In this document: positions 43,031 through 55,327 of the stretch, one piece after another
Position numbering within the stretch: position 1 is the first letter of the stretch
Layout of the letters: each line of letters begins with the position of its first letter
Source: Benincasa hispida
Lineage: Eukaryota; Streptophyta; Magnoliopsida; Cucurbitales; Cucurbitaceae
Direction of reading: 5' to 3'
Assembly: GCF_009727055.1 (NCBI RefSeq)
Contig: NC_052351.1
Location: forward strand, 61,666,475-61,730,474
Length of the DNA: 64,000 nucleotides
The notes under the pieces: generated by a model
Database searches by the model: none
Told to the model about the DNA's origin: nothing
The model's input: only the letters and a program-made list of their open reading frames with translations
Translations under genes and position numbers: made by a program

Positions 43031-44287
43031 TATGACAACTACTGGAATAAATGGGTATGGTTAAGATCAATCTACCACTAGGCTACCTTTGTTTGATGGA
43101 AATAATTATGCATGGTGAAAAACTAGGATGAGAATTTATTTGAATTCTATTGACTAAATATCTATGGGAAATTGTTTTTAATGGTCCTTTAATTCCTACT
43201 AAGATAGTTGATAATAAAGCTATTCCTAAGGAAGAAAAAGAGTTTTAATGATTGAAGATAAAAAAAGTTTTTCTATTAATGCTAAAGCCATGAACTATCT
43301 GTTTTGTGTTTTATGTCCTGATGAGTTTAATCGGAGTCTCTACATGTAATTCTGCTAAAGAAATTTGGGATATGCTTGAAGTAAACTCATGAAGGACTAA
43401 TCAAGTTAAAGAGTCAAAGATTAGCATGTTAGGTTCATAATTATGAATTGTTTAAAATGGATGCAAATGAAACTATATCTGAAATGTTACTAGGTTCACG
43501 AATATTGTTTAATGCTTTGAAGGATTAGGAAAGTTATTACCACCTCTGAAAATGTTGAGAAAAATTCTTAGACACTGCCTAAGAGTTGGAAGAAGGAAGT
43601 AGGTGACGACAATCCAAGAAGCAAAAGACCTCTCAAAAACTTCCACTAGAGGAGTTCGTTGGATCTCTCATGACACATGAGATAATCATGAAGGCCAATG
43701 TGGAAGAAGGTGTCAAAAAGAAAAAGAGCCTAACATTAAAGTCCACTCAAATTCAAGAGGACTCTAAAACTGAAGCTGAACTAAATGATGAGGAGTTCGC
43801 TTACTTGACCAAGAAGTTCAAAAAGCATTTTAGGAAAAGGAACTTTTCAAAGAAAGTCAACAATCAAGAAGGCAAAGAAGAAAAGAGCAACAAAGATACA
43901 ATCATCTGTTATGAATGCAAAAAGCCCGGACACGTGAAGTGGGATTGTCCTCAAAGAAAAGCCATTTCAAAAAAGACCAGGAAGGCCATGAAAGCTACTT
44001 GGGACGAAAGCGATGAAAGCGAATCTGAAAGCGAGGAAGAAGTAGCAAATCTGTGCGTTATGGCTTTTGGAGACGACGACGACGACGATGACGAGGTAAG
44101 TCCTGAAAACCTTATTTTTGATGAGCTCATTGATGCATATAATGAAGTTAAAATTGAATTTGAAAAACTAGGTTGCAAATATATGTCTCTTAGGAAGAAA
44201 AATGCTAAATTAGCTCTAAAAAATAATAATTTATTAATTGAGCTAGATAATCTAAACGAGAAAATGAGACAATTGGAAAAGATCTAG
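43031..44287 (+). pseudogene. Copia-type (Sirevirus-like) Gag
   Basis: It starts near MTTTGINGYG (43034). The first 600 bases carry frameshifts. Frame 43670-44287 (205 codons) is clean: KKKKSLTLKSTQ, YLTKKFKKHFRKRNFSKK, zinc knuckle CYECKKPGHVKWDC (C-X2-C-X4-H-X4-C), a serine/glutamate-rich stretch, seven aspartates in a row, then the start of the coiled-coil segment (CKYMSLRKKNAKLALKNN). The knuckle binds RNA. The later coiled coil and second knuckle are characteristic of Sirevirus-type Gag (inference). Confidence 0.85.
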
Positions 44288-45417
44288 ATTTATCTAAATC
44301 AAATTTGCATGCTTTAAAAGAGAGTATAAATTATTAGAAAATAAAAATGACGATATTTCAGCTACTCTTTTAAAGTTTACAAATGGGAAAAAGAATTTAG
44401 ATATCATGATGGGTAAGCAACAATGCATATTTTATAATAGTGGCTTAGGTTATAAACCTCACCAAAAACAAAATAAATTTACAACTACTTTATCAAAGAA
44501 GTTCTATTATTTGTCATGCATGTGGAAAACTTGGTCACAAAGCTTATGCATGCAATTTAAGAAAATCAATATTATGAATGAAAAGAGATGGATTCCTAAA
44601 TTTTTGTTAGCTAACCCCCAAGGACCAAACAAATTTGGGTACCTAAGGTACATCTTGAGAATTAATTCTCTCAGGTATGTTTGAGATCCATAGAAATAAG
44701 TGGTACTTGGACAATGGATGTTCAAAACATATGACTAGGGACCACACAAAATTCACATACCTAGAAAAGAAAGATGGAGGATACGTTACTCTTCGATAAC
44801 AATAAAAAGGGTAAGATTGTTGGTAAAGGTAATATTAGTAACGGTTCGAATTTTCTTAAAATTTTGGATTGGTTTAAAGCATGATTTATTAAGTATTAGT
44901 CATTTAGTGATAAAAATTGTACAATAAAAATGCATTGATGGAAAAGTTCTGTTTTGTAGGAAATAGAGATAAAAATGTTTATACTATTGATCTATTAGAT
45001 TGTCCTATAGTAGAAAATAAAATATTTATCTTGCATTGCATGAAGATTCGTGGTTGTGGCATAGAAGGTTAGGTCATGCTAACATACATTTAATTTCAAA
45101 TATTTCTAAGAAATCCCTTGTTAGAGGTCTTCCAAAATTAAACTTTGAAAAGATAAAGTTTGTGATGCTTGTCAAATGGGTAAACAAACCAAGTCTTCTT
45201 TCAAACCAAAGAAAATTGTTCTACTTCTAGACCTTTGCATCTGTTACGTATGGACCTTTTTGGACCTACTAGAGTTGCAAGTCTAAGTGGAGAAACATTG
45301 CGTTTGTTATAGTTGATGATTTTTTGAGATTTACTTGGTTTTATTTTTTATCTCATAAGGATGAAGCTTTAAAATCTTTATTAGCTTTTCAAAAAGAATT
45401 CGAAATGAAAAAGGTTT
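44288..45417 (+). pseudogene. Copia-type Gag end, protease and integrase start (mirror of 39926-41180)
   Basis: Reverse-complement counterpart of the left arm with many added or lost bases: the second knuckle region (44510-44560), protease WYLDNGCSKHM (44698-44735) and pre-integrase WLWHRRLGHANIHL (45036-45230), which shifts frame after LNFEK. It ends at 45417, exactly mirroring the junction to X at 39926. Confidence 0.8.
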
Positions 45418-46820
45418 TACGATAGACGAGTCTTTCTCCCACTTACTTGATCATTGTATACGATCTCTTTTCCTCCTCCCCTCTACCAAATCCGAATAGA
45501 GCCCATTGTTTGGATTCTCACTCCGACAATACTAAGGGTTCCAAGTGGTGGTGTCGTCCCTGTTTCTTCATTTGTTTCGTGTGAGACTGTTCGTGGTAGA
45601 CAATTGAGTGTTGCTGATGTAAATATAGGGGCAAAATGGTAAATTGGCCCAGCTATACTTACGAGCATATGTGAATGGTCATCGTACTGATGATTGGTTA
45701 TATTCGATGGACACAGAAATATATCTGTGGTAAGAAGAGTTTAGCTGTCAATCTTTAGTGGAATGTCTTGGTAGTTAACGGATGGTGATATCGTGGCTAA
45801 GAGTTTAGTCAGTTATTCATGTACCGTTGGAGCTTCGAGCCATAGGTCCATAAGGTCCCCTTGGTAGCTTGGATACAAGTTGAGAATCACTTTTTGGGTT
45901 AGTTTGAAATGATCAAAATTGACAAATGGGTGTTCGATTATATATGATATAATTGAACTAGTTAATTATATATGATATAATTCACTTTATGTATGAGATA
46001 CATTAATTTGGAGAAAATTGGATATAAATATGATTTATATCTAGTGGAGGAAAAAATACTATTGGTTAATATATGATATTAAACGATAGGTTATGAATAT
46101 AATGTGATTATAATTTATTATTTATTAATTGGACAGTTATAGGATAATTGGCCGACGTCTCTTCTATTTTCGTAACTGATGAGTAAGATGAAGAATCATT
46201 TTGAGACGCTTAAATAGCTCAAGTGTGTTGTGATTCAAGAAGGTCATCGCTTAGTAAATCAAATCCTATACGATAGTGCTATTTATTGAACAATCGTTTA
46301 TACCCGCACGCGCTACTTACTAAACGATCGCTTATCTTTTACTAAACGATCGTTTAGCACCCGAGCTTTACTAAACGATCGCTTAATTTTTCCTACACGA
46401 TCGTATACTTCACCTAAACAAATCAAGCATTTTGTCTATACGATAAACGAGTCTTTCTCCCACTTACTTGATCGTTGTATACGATCTCTTTTCCTCCTTC
46501 CCTCTACCAAATCCGAACAGAGCCCACTCTTTGGATTCTCACTCTGAGAATACTGAGGTTCCAAGTGGTGGTGTTGTCCTATTCTTCATCTGTTTGTGTG
46601 GGACTGTTCGTTATAGATGATTGAATGTTGCTAATGATAGCTTGTCATTTCAGCGAAAGCGAAATTTGCTGCGAAGAGAGTCTTCAACTGGTAAGTTTAC
46701 TTGTTATCCTGTTTATTTATCTCTAAGCATGTTAGTAATTTAGTATTATGATACATATTTGTATGTGTGAGTAAATGTGGTAATTCTTTCACAATGCTTT
46801 TGGAAAGATCCGCTTCCGCT
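45418..46820 (+). repeat. Repeat X, plus-strand mirror copy
   Basis: Mirror of 38525-39925. The X end (45418-45640) is followed head to tail by the X body (from about 45600), with CGATCG repeats at 46260-46445. Non-coding. Confidence 0.75.
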
Positions 46821-47092
46821 CAAAGATACTCTTGTATAAGAGTTCCTTTATATATGACGCCTGAGATAGTGCAAGCATTTTGTTCTTTCGCTCTCAAAGA
46901 TCTGAATACCCAGAAATTGATCTCTCCAAATCTTTCATTTGGAAATTGGGTCGCTAGCTTGTTCTTAACTGTAGTCATTAAACCCACATCATTCCCAATG
47001 AGTAGGATATCATCTATATACTGAAGGAAATCTAAATAGAGATCTCCATGAGCAGCAGAAGTGATTTTCCAAATCTCATTCAGAATGAACAC
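46820..47092 (-). pseudogene. Copia-type RT fragment, mirror copy
   Basis: 90 codons with LQYIDDILLIGNDVGLMTTV, the same RT fragment as 38255-38530 on the other strand, diverging by a frameshift after NERFG. Confidence 0.82.
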
Positions 47093-48250
47093 AAATAATT
47101 ACAGTCTTAAACGGAAATGATTAGGTTATGCATAATCAGAAAATTACAGCATGCTACAAGAGATATAGGGGATAGAGTATTTGTACCTTTGAAGAACTAT
47201 TCTTCAAGTATTCCTCGACCGATTTCCAATGCGTCCAAAGCAGCACTCAAATGCAATGAACAAACACAGCCTTCACGAATGTTTGAATGAGCTTTGATCC
47301 CAATCGAGTATATAACCTATTCTAATGCAAAAACAATTCATATGAGTGTTCATAGACTAGTCATGGTAAGGAACAAAACAACAAGACAAACTCAATCAAG
47401 CAAGCATTGTCCAAGCACAGTGCTCTAGGACCCCAAAAATATCAATTAAAAAATTTAGCCAAAAATAGCTAAGAAATGCAAACATCCCACCCCAACTTTT
47501 AAAACACACATTGTCCTCAATGTGATTAAAATGAAGTATGAGGGATCATAATACTTCCTTGAACAATGGAATGAAAGGAGATGCAGGACACTCAGCTAAA
47601 GTCCTTTTCTTCAAAAATCCTAGTAAACAAGAATAATAGAAAGAATTTTGCTCAACAAAAATAAATGAAAGATAAAAAGAGAGAAAATACTGAATTGAAA
47701 TCTAATCCTAGAAAGCAAGTAAATTTGAATCCTGGCTGCCTTCAGGTAGCGCAAATATTTTATGGTCGGTTGCTCGACCGTGATGGCTCAATCTCAGATA
47801 TAGGCCGGCGAGTTCAATCGATAGGCGATGTCAAGAAGTCCAATGACTCACCATCATGGAAGACTTTCAACCTATGCCCATTGACTTTAATAACCTTCCC
47901 TGTCTAGAGATTAACAATGTCTATTGCACCATAAGGATAAACGTGAGAAACACCAAATGGGCAATCCACTTTGGACCGCAGTTTACCAGGCAGAAATTTC
48001 AATCGAGATTATAAAGAGTACTTTTACCTACCTGAAAACTCCTTTGTGCAAGCATTCTGTTCATGAAGTCCTTCGTTTTTCTTTATAAAATAAAAGAAGT
48101 ATCAAAACATTCCAACCTCAGCTTTCTAGCTTCCTGAAGCTGTAGAAATCTGACCTTCCCTAGCTCGCCTTTAAGTCCCAGTTGCATTTCTTGACTGCCT
48201 AATAAACCTTATGTTGGATTTCAGCTAGAAGATGGCAATGAAGAATCTCT
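47093..48250 (-). pseudogene. Mirror copy of element H integrase tail and 3' region
   Basis: Reverse complement of 37097-38254. Includes the purine-rich landmark (about 47475-47520), the segment equivalent to VNGHRLKVFHDGE (about 47855-47885) and HDRMLAPKEF equivalents near 48040, with extra indels. Confidence 0.8.
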
Positions 48251-49052
48251 TACCAAAGAGTTCCATGAGAGCGTGCGTTCGGTATCGCTCCGATTTCACA
48301 GTGACCGAAATACAATAATATACATTCAAACGTACATTTTTGACAAACGAACAGTAATTATCAGCATGCTATGAACAAAGAATATAACAAGGGAATTGAT
48401 TTGCCATACCAATTGAAGACGTTCTTCAAACTTTGGAACTCAACGCAGCGGAACCCTTCACCCGATAACCAACGCCTAGCAACAGCATCGACTTAAAGCA
48501 GTACGAACATGAACGCCGCCAGGATGAACAACCACCAGAAAAGAGCCCCAAGTATTTTGGAGTGAGAACCCAAAGCATGGTCTTTGTGAAATTTAGTAGA
48601 GGAAGAGAGGAAACACGGATCATGTAGGTGATAAGCAAGTGGAGGAAAAAAGGCCGCTATCGTATAGCACGATGATGCTTTATTGTTTAGGAAAAGTTTA
48701 CACAATTATGTAGGTTTTAACTGAACGAAATTTTAAGAAATGGTATACGATCGTTTAGTAAAATCGACACACACTACGATCGTTTAGAGAAGCTATGCGG
48801 ATCATGTAGGAATAAGTGTGCGATCGTTTAGGCGCGAGGTGACGATCGTCTAGGACGAAGAGCGACTATCGTACAGGTCTTCGAAAAAACTTAAGCGATC
48901 GATTTAACTTTTCCACAATGTGCGCCTGCGATTTCTTTTTTGGACGATCTACGAACGATTAAAAAATGAAACAATTTCATTTTTATTTTCATCGGTTACC
49001 AATAACCGACTCATTCCACTAACCACGTTCCAAACTGAATTTTATGGATTAA
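48251..49052 (-). repeat. Mirror copy of the X end
   Basis: Reverse complement of about 36297-37096, including the CGATCG-rich block (48655-48900). Similarity stops after GGATTAATTATC near 49052. Confidence 0.75.
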
Positions 49053-49370
49053 TTATCATCTTCTCTCTTTTTAAAATAATTTTATCTTCAAACAATGCTC
49101 AATAAAGTTAAGCCACTAATTTGATTAAAGAAAATTTATGCAAGACAAAACTTAAATCATGCAAGCAATGATAACTTCAAATTTAAAGACAATTTAATCA
49201 AGGATAAATTTAAATAACACACTAAAAATTAAATCATGCAATTTGGAAAGATTAAAAAAAATAACTAAGACAAGAAGCAAAAAATTTGAAAAAAAGAAAT
49301 AAAAGAGAGAGGAAGAGAAAACACCGGGAATTATAGTGGTTCGGCAAATTGCCTACTCCACTCTCCAACA
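49053..49370 (-). repeat. LTR F, left part
   Basis: AT-rich non-coding sequence ending GTGGTTCGGCAAATTGCCTA-CTCCACTCTCCAACA, a stretch common in plant copia LTRs. It appears to continue at 52634 on the other side of element A'. Confidence 0.5.
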
Positions 49371-50170
49371 CCGGCTAAACTTCAGTACAGCATTCCACCT
49401 ATAGACTGATGGGCAGACAGAGAGATTGAATCAGATACTTGAAGACATATTGCGTGCTTGTGCCATAGAGTTTTCAAAAAGCTGGGATGCTCACTTGCAC
49501 TTAATGGAGTTTGCGTACAATAATAGCTACCAGTCCACTATTGGGATGTCACCCTTTGAGGGCCTATATGGGAAGAGTTGTAGGTCCCCTGTGTGTTGGG
49601 ATGAGGTAGGAGAAAGGAGATTGTTACGACATGAATTGGTGCAGACCACAAATGAGGCCATACAGAAGATCAGGGCTCGTATGCAGATAGCCCAGAGCAG
49701 ACAGAAGAGCTATGCCGATGTAATACGTAAGGACCTGGAATTTGAGACTGGGGGTGAAAGTGTTTTTAAAGGTGACACCCATGAAAGGCATTCTGAGGTT
49801 TGGCAGGAAAGGAAAGTTGAGTCCAAGATTCATTGGACCTTTTGAGGTCCTAGAACGAGTTAGCCCTGTAGCTTACCATTTGGCCTTGCCCCTAGCATTG
49901 TCTTCAGTTCATAATGTCTTCCATGTTTCGATGCTAAGGAAGTATGTGGTAGACCCGTCCCACGTAATTGACTATGAGCCCTTACGATTGAATGATAACT
50001 TGAGCTACGAGGAAAAGCCCATAGAGATTCTTGCCAGAGAAGTAAAGACATTGCGCCGTCGGGAAATTGCTTTTGTGAAAGTTCTGTGGCAGAACCACCA
50101 GTTCAAGGAAGCCACCTGGGAGCGAGAGGATGAGATGAAGGCCCAGTACCCAGAGCTTTTTCAAGGATAA
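49371..50170 (+). pseudogene. Element A' integrase end and C-terminal tail (5'-truncated)
   Basis: Plus-strand family-A integrase from just before the HPQTDGQ block, which reads HL-stop-TDGQ (TAG 49402-49404). Frame 49426-49845 covers LEDILRACAIEF to DLEFETG. One extra G near 49745 shifts to frame 49742-50170 (VKVFLKVTPMKGILRFGRKG, VHNVFHVSMLRKYV, VKVLWQNHQFKEATWERED). Gag, protease, RT and RNase H are missing entirely. Confidence 0.88.
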
Positions 50171-50193
50171 ACTTTCGAGGATGAAAGTTCTTT

Positions 50194-50206
50194 GAGGGGG
50201 GAAGAA
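50194..50206 (+). other. Polypurine tract of element A'
   Basis: GAGGGGGGAAGAA directly before the LTR start TGTAACATCC. Confidence 0.8.
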
Positions 50207-52633
50207 TGTAACATCCCACACCTTTTTATTTATTTATTAATAATGTAAAACTTTTCCTTTTTCAGTAATTGTCCTTAGTTGAAGGGCATGTTTGGAAATT
50301 TGAATTTAAATTATAAGTGCGAGGATTTAAGTGTTGTCGTGAAAATTATTCAAAAATTATTCAATTTTCAAATTCAATTTGAAAGGTTATGGCAGGAATT
50401 AATTATTTTTGGAAAAAGGAAAGGAATTAAATAGTATAAAATGGGTTAAGGAAAGGATTTAATTAGAGTTATACTATTTTCCTTTTTTTATTATTATTAT
50501 TATTAGTTTTTTTTTAAAAAATAAAAAGGGCATCCCCTCATCTCCTTCACGCGTCTCTCTCGCTCGAGCGCCTCGCCCCTCACAGCCGTCCACCGCCATC
50601 GAGCCCTCCTCACAACCCAGACTCGCATTTCTCATCAGATCTGACAAGTGCACCCTCTTCCCCAGATCCAGTAGGCGAACCCTCCTCACCAAATCCGGCA
50701 GACGTGCCATCGCCCACTGCTCAAGCCAGACCTGCTGCCGACCGTCACGACTAACTCACTTCCTCCCTTCGCCGCACAAGCCATCGGACTTACGTGTCAC
50801 CGGTCGCACCGCTGGATCTCGCCCAATCGGTCTGAATCGCCATCGTCGCTCTAGCCCCTAACCGCTGCACTCCGTCGTTGTCTCCCAGCAGCTTGAGCCG
50901 CTGTCGCCTCCGGCCGGTTCCTCCACCGTCCATCGCCGCTCTACCTATCTTCTGTTGCGTGGGTCTTCGTCAGACTCTTAGATTTTGGTAAGATCTATTT
51001 TGTGGTTGGATTTCTTGAAAGATTTTGGATGCCCGCTAAGTTGGATTAAAGATTAAATTAGTCGCATTATCTTGATTTTAGATTTGATCTTGGGAAATTA
51101 CAGCAGCGACTGTCCAGTAGATTCAAGATCATTCGACAAGAGTTTTGGTAAGAGTTATGGTCCTTATTGTTGGTTTGTGGGCACGCTTTGATTACTGAAT
51201 TAAGTTGACTTAACCCTTGTATCTTTAAGGTTCCAAGCTGTCGTCCATTGGGAGTTAAAATCTATTGGAAGGAGATTTTGGAGTGGTTGTTAATCAAGTT
51301 CCTTGGGTAAGATTTTGGGGTGTTGTGGTTTTGAATCTGAGGTGTCGCAATTATTATTGGACTGAAATTTTATGGTTGTATTCATATGGTAGGGTCGTTT
51401 CTTCAAATCGCGGTCATTGTTTGGTTGTCGGAGTTTATCTGTGGAATTTCGATTAAGGTACGTAATCTTACCATTGGAACTGCCCCCAGGTTTTATTTGT
51501 ATGCTCACGTGATAAGTGTATGTTATGGTAAATATTAGCATGTTGACTGATAGTATGACCTGAATCAAGTATGTTCTGGCACGAGTTCTGTTTTGTTTAA
51601 AGATACACCTAGGCATTTGATCGTTAGTATGTGATGGTATGTGTTTTCATATGTTGATATCTGATCTGCTGGTGTTGGGGCATACTTGCATGCTATGGAA
51701 TTATGATGTAAGGTATACATGAATGTAGTTTGATATGTTGTCAATAATCATGTGTATATGATGGAGCCATGGTATCAAGGATTTTCATGTATGTTCTAAA
51801 ATTGTACAATGTTGATTCTTAGAACGTTGAGACTGTGTGACTGTCCTCATTGATTAGTTAAACGCTCACCAGTTTGTGTTTCCTTCGGGATTCACTAGTT
51901 TGTGTTTCCTTCGGGATTCACCAGTTTTGTGTTTCCTTCGGGATTCACAGTTTTGTGTTTCCTTTGGGATTCACCAGTTTTGTGTTTTCTTCGGGATTCA
52001 CCAGTTTTGTGTTTCCTTCGGGATTCACTAGTTTGTGTTTCCTTGGGGATTCACCAGTTTGTGTTTCCTTCGGGATTCACCAGTTTTGTGTTCCCTTCAG
52101 GGTTCACCAATTTTGTGGGCATACTTAACTACAATAGGATAGGACTCAGTCTTTCGTTTGTTCCATTTGTTTATGTGCCATAAGTGGGTATCTAGAAGAC
52201 ATAGATGCCTAGCCTGACCCCAGTGGTGGGGTTACTTACTGAGTATTTCATGCTCATTCTTTCTTATGTTGATGTTTCAGGTAAGGGTAGAGATGCACTG
52301 GTGATGGCGCAGCGGAATTCGTGATCATGCCACTGGGACTAGTTTTTACGCTTCTGCATCATGACATTTAGAGTCCTTATTTTTCCCCTTAATGTTTAGT
52401 TTTACTGTCTTAAACTTATTATTAAGGATTATTTCTTTTATATACTTTTAATAGTCTTTACGAATTATGGGTACCCTATTATTGTTTTAACAATTGCATT
52501 TAATAAATGTCTTTTGAACTTCTCTTGTTTAATTAACATTTATTTCAACATAACTAAGCGTCGTTTTAAATGTTATGCATGCATTTATTTTAGTAACGAT
52601 CTAACCTAAGTCCTAGGGGTTCGGGTCGTTACA
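50207..52633 (+). repeat. 3' LTR of element A' (2427 bp, complete)
   Basis: From TGTAACATCCCACACC to GGGTTCGGGTCGTTACA. Includes a TTA-rich run (50488-50505), a GC-rich block (50540-50960), the 26-base tandem array (51868-52115), and a conserved end block (52150-52380) that matches 2022-2210. It is the only complete family-A LTR in the window. Frames within the array are artefacts of its periodicity. Confidence 0.88.
51868..52115. repeat. 26-28-bp tandem array in LTR A', about nine units
   Basis: Units of CACCAGTTTTGTGTTTCCTT followed by CGGGATT, varying by one T in the T-run. The equivalent array at 2428-2553 has about five units. Confidence 0.88.
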
Positions 52634-53733
52634 CAAACCGATACTCGACCCTCTTTTTCCTAGGCTAAAGAGAAATCCAAGATCCTTTTTACTGGTTCAG
52701 AATCAAACAAATTTTTTTTTTCACAACCCAAGGTGTACCCACACCTTAATACAATTCCCAAAAGTTAAAATAAAACCTCGCAATATTACCTCTTGAAGGC
52801 TAAATACACAAGTTGAGCACTCAGAAAAAAATCACAAAAATAACTCTAGGCCAATTTAGGAGCAAGGAGGACAAGAATTTGAGAGTAGAGAGAATTGAGA
52901 GCTTAAGACTTGAAAGCTTTTGGTGTGTCCATGAAGAGTAAAATCAAGTCGAATTTATAGGCGAGTGGGATAAATTTTGGCCATTGAATATGATTGCAAA
53001 TGAAGGGTGGAGATTGAATAAAAATAGAAAAGGAAAGGATTTGAAAAGGAATTTTGAAAGATTGGAATTATTGAGATTTGGAGAATAAAAAGGATTTGAA
53101 GGATGAAAATTTAGGAAGGAAATCAAATTTGAAAAGACTGAAATTTGGTGAGAATTTGGAGAAAATTTGGAGAAAATTGGATCAGGAAATTAAAGAAAAA
53201 TAAGAAAATAAAAATGAAAATAAAAAATAGCCGGATGATATGAGCACCACGCGCACAGAGGAGGAGATTTAGTGTCACGCGCCGCATTCTGTGAAGAAAC
53301 TGGAGGCACTTACGGTGTCCGCGCATGAAGCTGGGTGACCGCCACTTGTCATTATCTCATTTGTCCACGGTCGCCACGTCACTGTCACATCATGTGCCAC
53401 GTCATCGCCATGTCAGCAAAAAGTAACCGGTTGGAGCGTCACGTCATCTTCCACATCATCAATATTGACCATTTGTGTGTCACGTCAACCGCCACGTTGG
53501 ATGCCACGTCAGCAAGGTGCCACGTGTCACTGCTACGTTAGATTTCCTCTCCAATTTTCTTTTGCTTATAACTTTCTCGTTTGAACTCCGATTTGAGCGA
53601 TTCAAATTGCGTTGGAATCATCTTTCCGAGCTCTACAAGATAATGACTCTGAAACACTGAAAATGTTAGTACAAAAAAATCTAATTTTGTTATCATCAAA
53701 ATACTTGGTTTGATTGAAGCCCTAAAGCTAACA
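52634..53733 (-). repeat. LTR F, right part
   Basis: Non-coding. On the minus strand it starts TGTTAGCTTTAGGGCTTC and continues with TTTGATGATAAC, typical of copia LTR starts. A TATA-like TATAAATT lies at about 52952-52959 on the minus strand. Its upstream part carries an ACGT-core array (53374-53528). Confidence 0.6.
53374..53528. promoter_or_regulatory. ACGT-core motif array in LTR F
   Basis: Five copies of CCACGTCA or TCACGTCA (53374, 53397, 53439, 53480, 53504), plus CCACGTTG (53492) and CCACGTGT (53520). On the element strand they read TGACGTGG or TGACGTGA, the core bound by plant bZIP factors (TGA, ABF). It lies about 400-570 bases upstream of the LTR TATA-like site, an enhancer position. 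Confidence 0.6.
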
Positions 53734-55327
53734 CACGACAACTGTTAACGCATAGTAAAATGCATGGGGAAATGGATAAAATGGTGAGGATGTCTTCATC
53801 GCAACACTAAGCTTGACTGCAAGGGTAACCCCAGCCAACACATGCTATGCGATCATGCTATACACACTTGACGTAGACACATGCAATGTGTATCCTATAG
53901 GGTCGAGAGGCCTTAGGCAAGATGACCGCATACCACCATATCCTACTTAAAGAGTGCATATGCTGTGTATTAGCAAACGGAGCTTATTCTTAAGTCCCCA
54001 TTCTTACTTATGCAATCCAATCTACTCTCTTGAGTCTAGATTTGGATTTTAGACTACTCTTTCAAGTATGCCTAAATGATGAATGATGCGCTCATAAAAC
54101 AAGGTAATCACATAAAACATGGTTGACATAAGATTATTCCTATCTCTAGCGAACACTTGCTTACATTGCTTAATGCGATCAACTACTTACCCTCCCAGGT
54201 AGTTGGTTACTGCTGACTCTACTCATAAACAACCATTGCGTCCGCTTATAGACAAGCATGGCTACAGCTTCACACTAAGCAAATAAGATTTTCTCACAAT
54301 ACTCGCACACCTCCCGGTGGTTTGCTACATGCTTCATATGTCTATGCCGCATGATTAAGTATGTGATACCCTAGCAATCTTACTTAGTAATGCAATGAAA
54401 GTAAAGGATGCTAAGTAAATGAGAATAGAGATGGAATCGAAGGAAAATATAGAAATGCATTGATCACAAAATGTATTAATCTTTTAAGCCACAATGTAAT
54501 ACAATACAAGGATAGAAGAGAAATGGAGGGCCAGATGGAAGTAATGTCTTGCTTCCATCAGATGTGTGTTAAGGCTACCGGTGGTGCCATGGACGAGCGG
54601 TGGAGTAGACTCTTTCGAGCTCTAACTCTAGCGAAGGCTCCAATCGACACTCAGAATGGTTGAGGGGATGAAGAGCTCTCAAAACTATCTTTTCATGCTT
54701 TGGTCTGGATCACAAGGATCCACCCGAAGGTAGCCTTGAGGCAGAAGTCCTTGGACTCCTTCAGGCAGAAAACCTTGGATGAAATTGTGCTCTAAGGCTT
54801 CTATTTATAGAGCTTGATCGCCGACAACATTTATGAACCAGCTCTGAATCTGACACTCGTGGCGCGATGGTCCTTTTCTGAATCTCTGTGCTAACGGCGT
54901 GGTAGGTGAAATGTCAACATCACCTTTTGACACTTTCGAGGTATGCGTTCATGCTTGGTTTCTGAAGTTTCAACGCATTCCACCACCCTTGTATTCATCC
55001 CTCTACTATGGTTATTACTCTGTAGCCGCAATCTCCCTGCGATGACCACATTCGCTTGGTCGCTGCAACACCCATACAATGGACGCATGTGATCGTCTTC
55101 GCGATAGCCTCGCTTCCGTGCATGCGATCGATTTCTGCGTTCGCTACAAAAATAAATAGTTGAACGCATAATAACGCATAAAAGTGGGTTAGCCGAGATT
55201 CTTAATGTCGGTCGACGCAAGCTCATTTTCTCGTGAATCCTTAGTATAATCGGCGCATATTCTACTTAACAGCTCACATAATTCTAAATAAAAGGCTTAT
55301 AGTAACATACATTTCTGCCCGTCATCA
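53734..55327 (-). repeat. LTR D (C-related)
   Basis: Reverse-strand relative of LTR C: the element-strand start TGATGACGGGCAGAAATG (55327) and the segment TGTATTGTATTACATT (about 54485-54505) match LTR C. TATA is at 54802-54809 on the minus strand. The other end is not well matched and may be truncated. Non-coding. Confidence 0.65.
54802..54809 (-). promoter_or_regulatory. TATA box of LTR D
   Basis: TATAAATA on the element strand within CTATAAATAGAAGCCTTAG. Confidence 0.6.

Noticed and set aside
51874..52183. Repetitive 84- and 93-codon frames rich in F, S, G and V
   Set aside because: They are the 26-28-base tandem array read in two frames, without independent coding signs.
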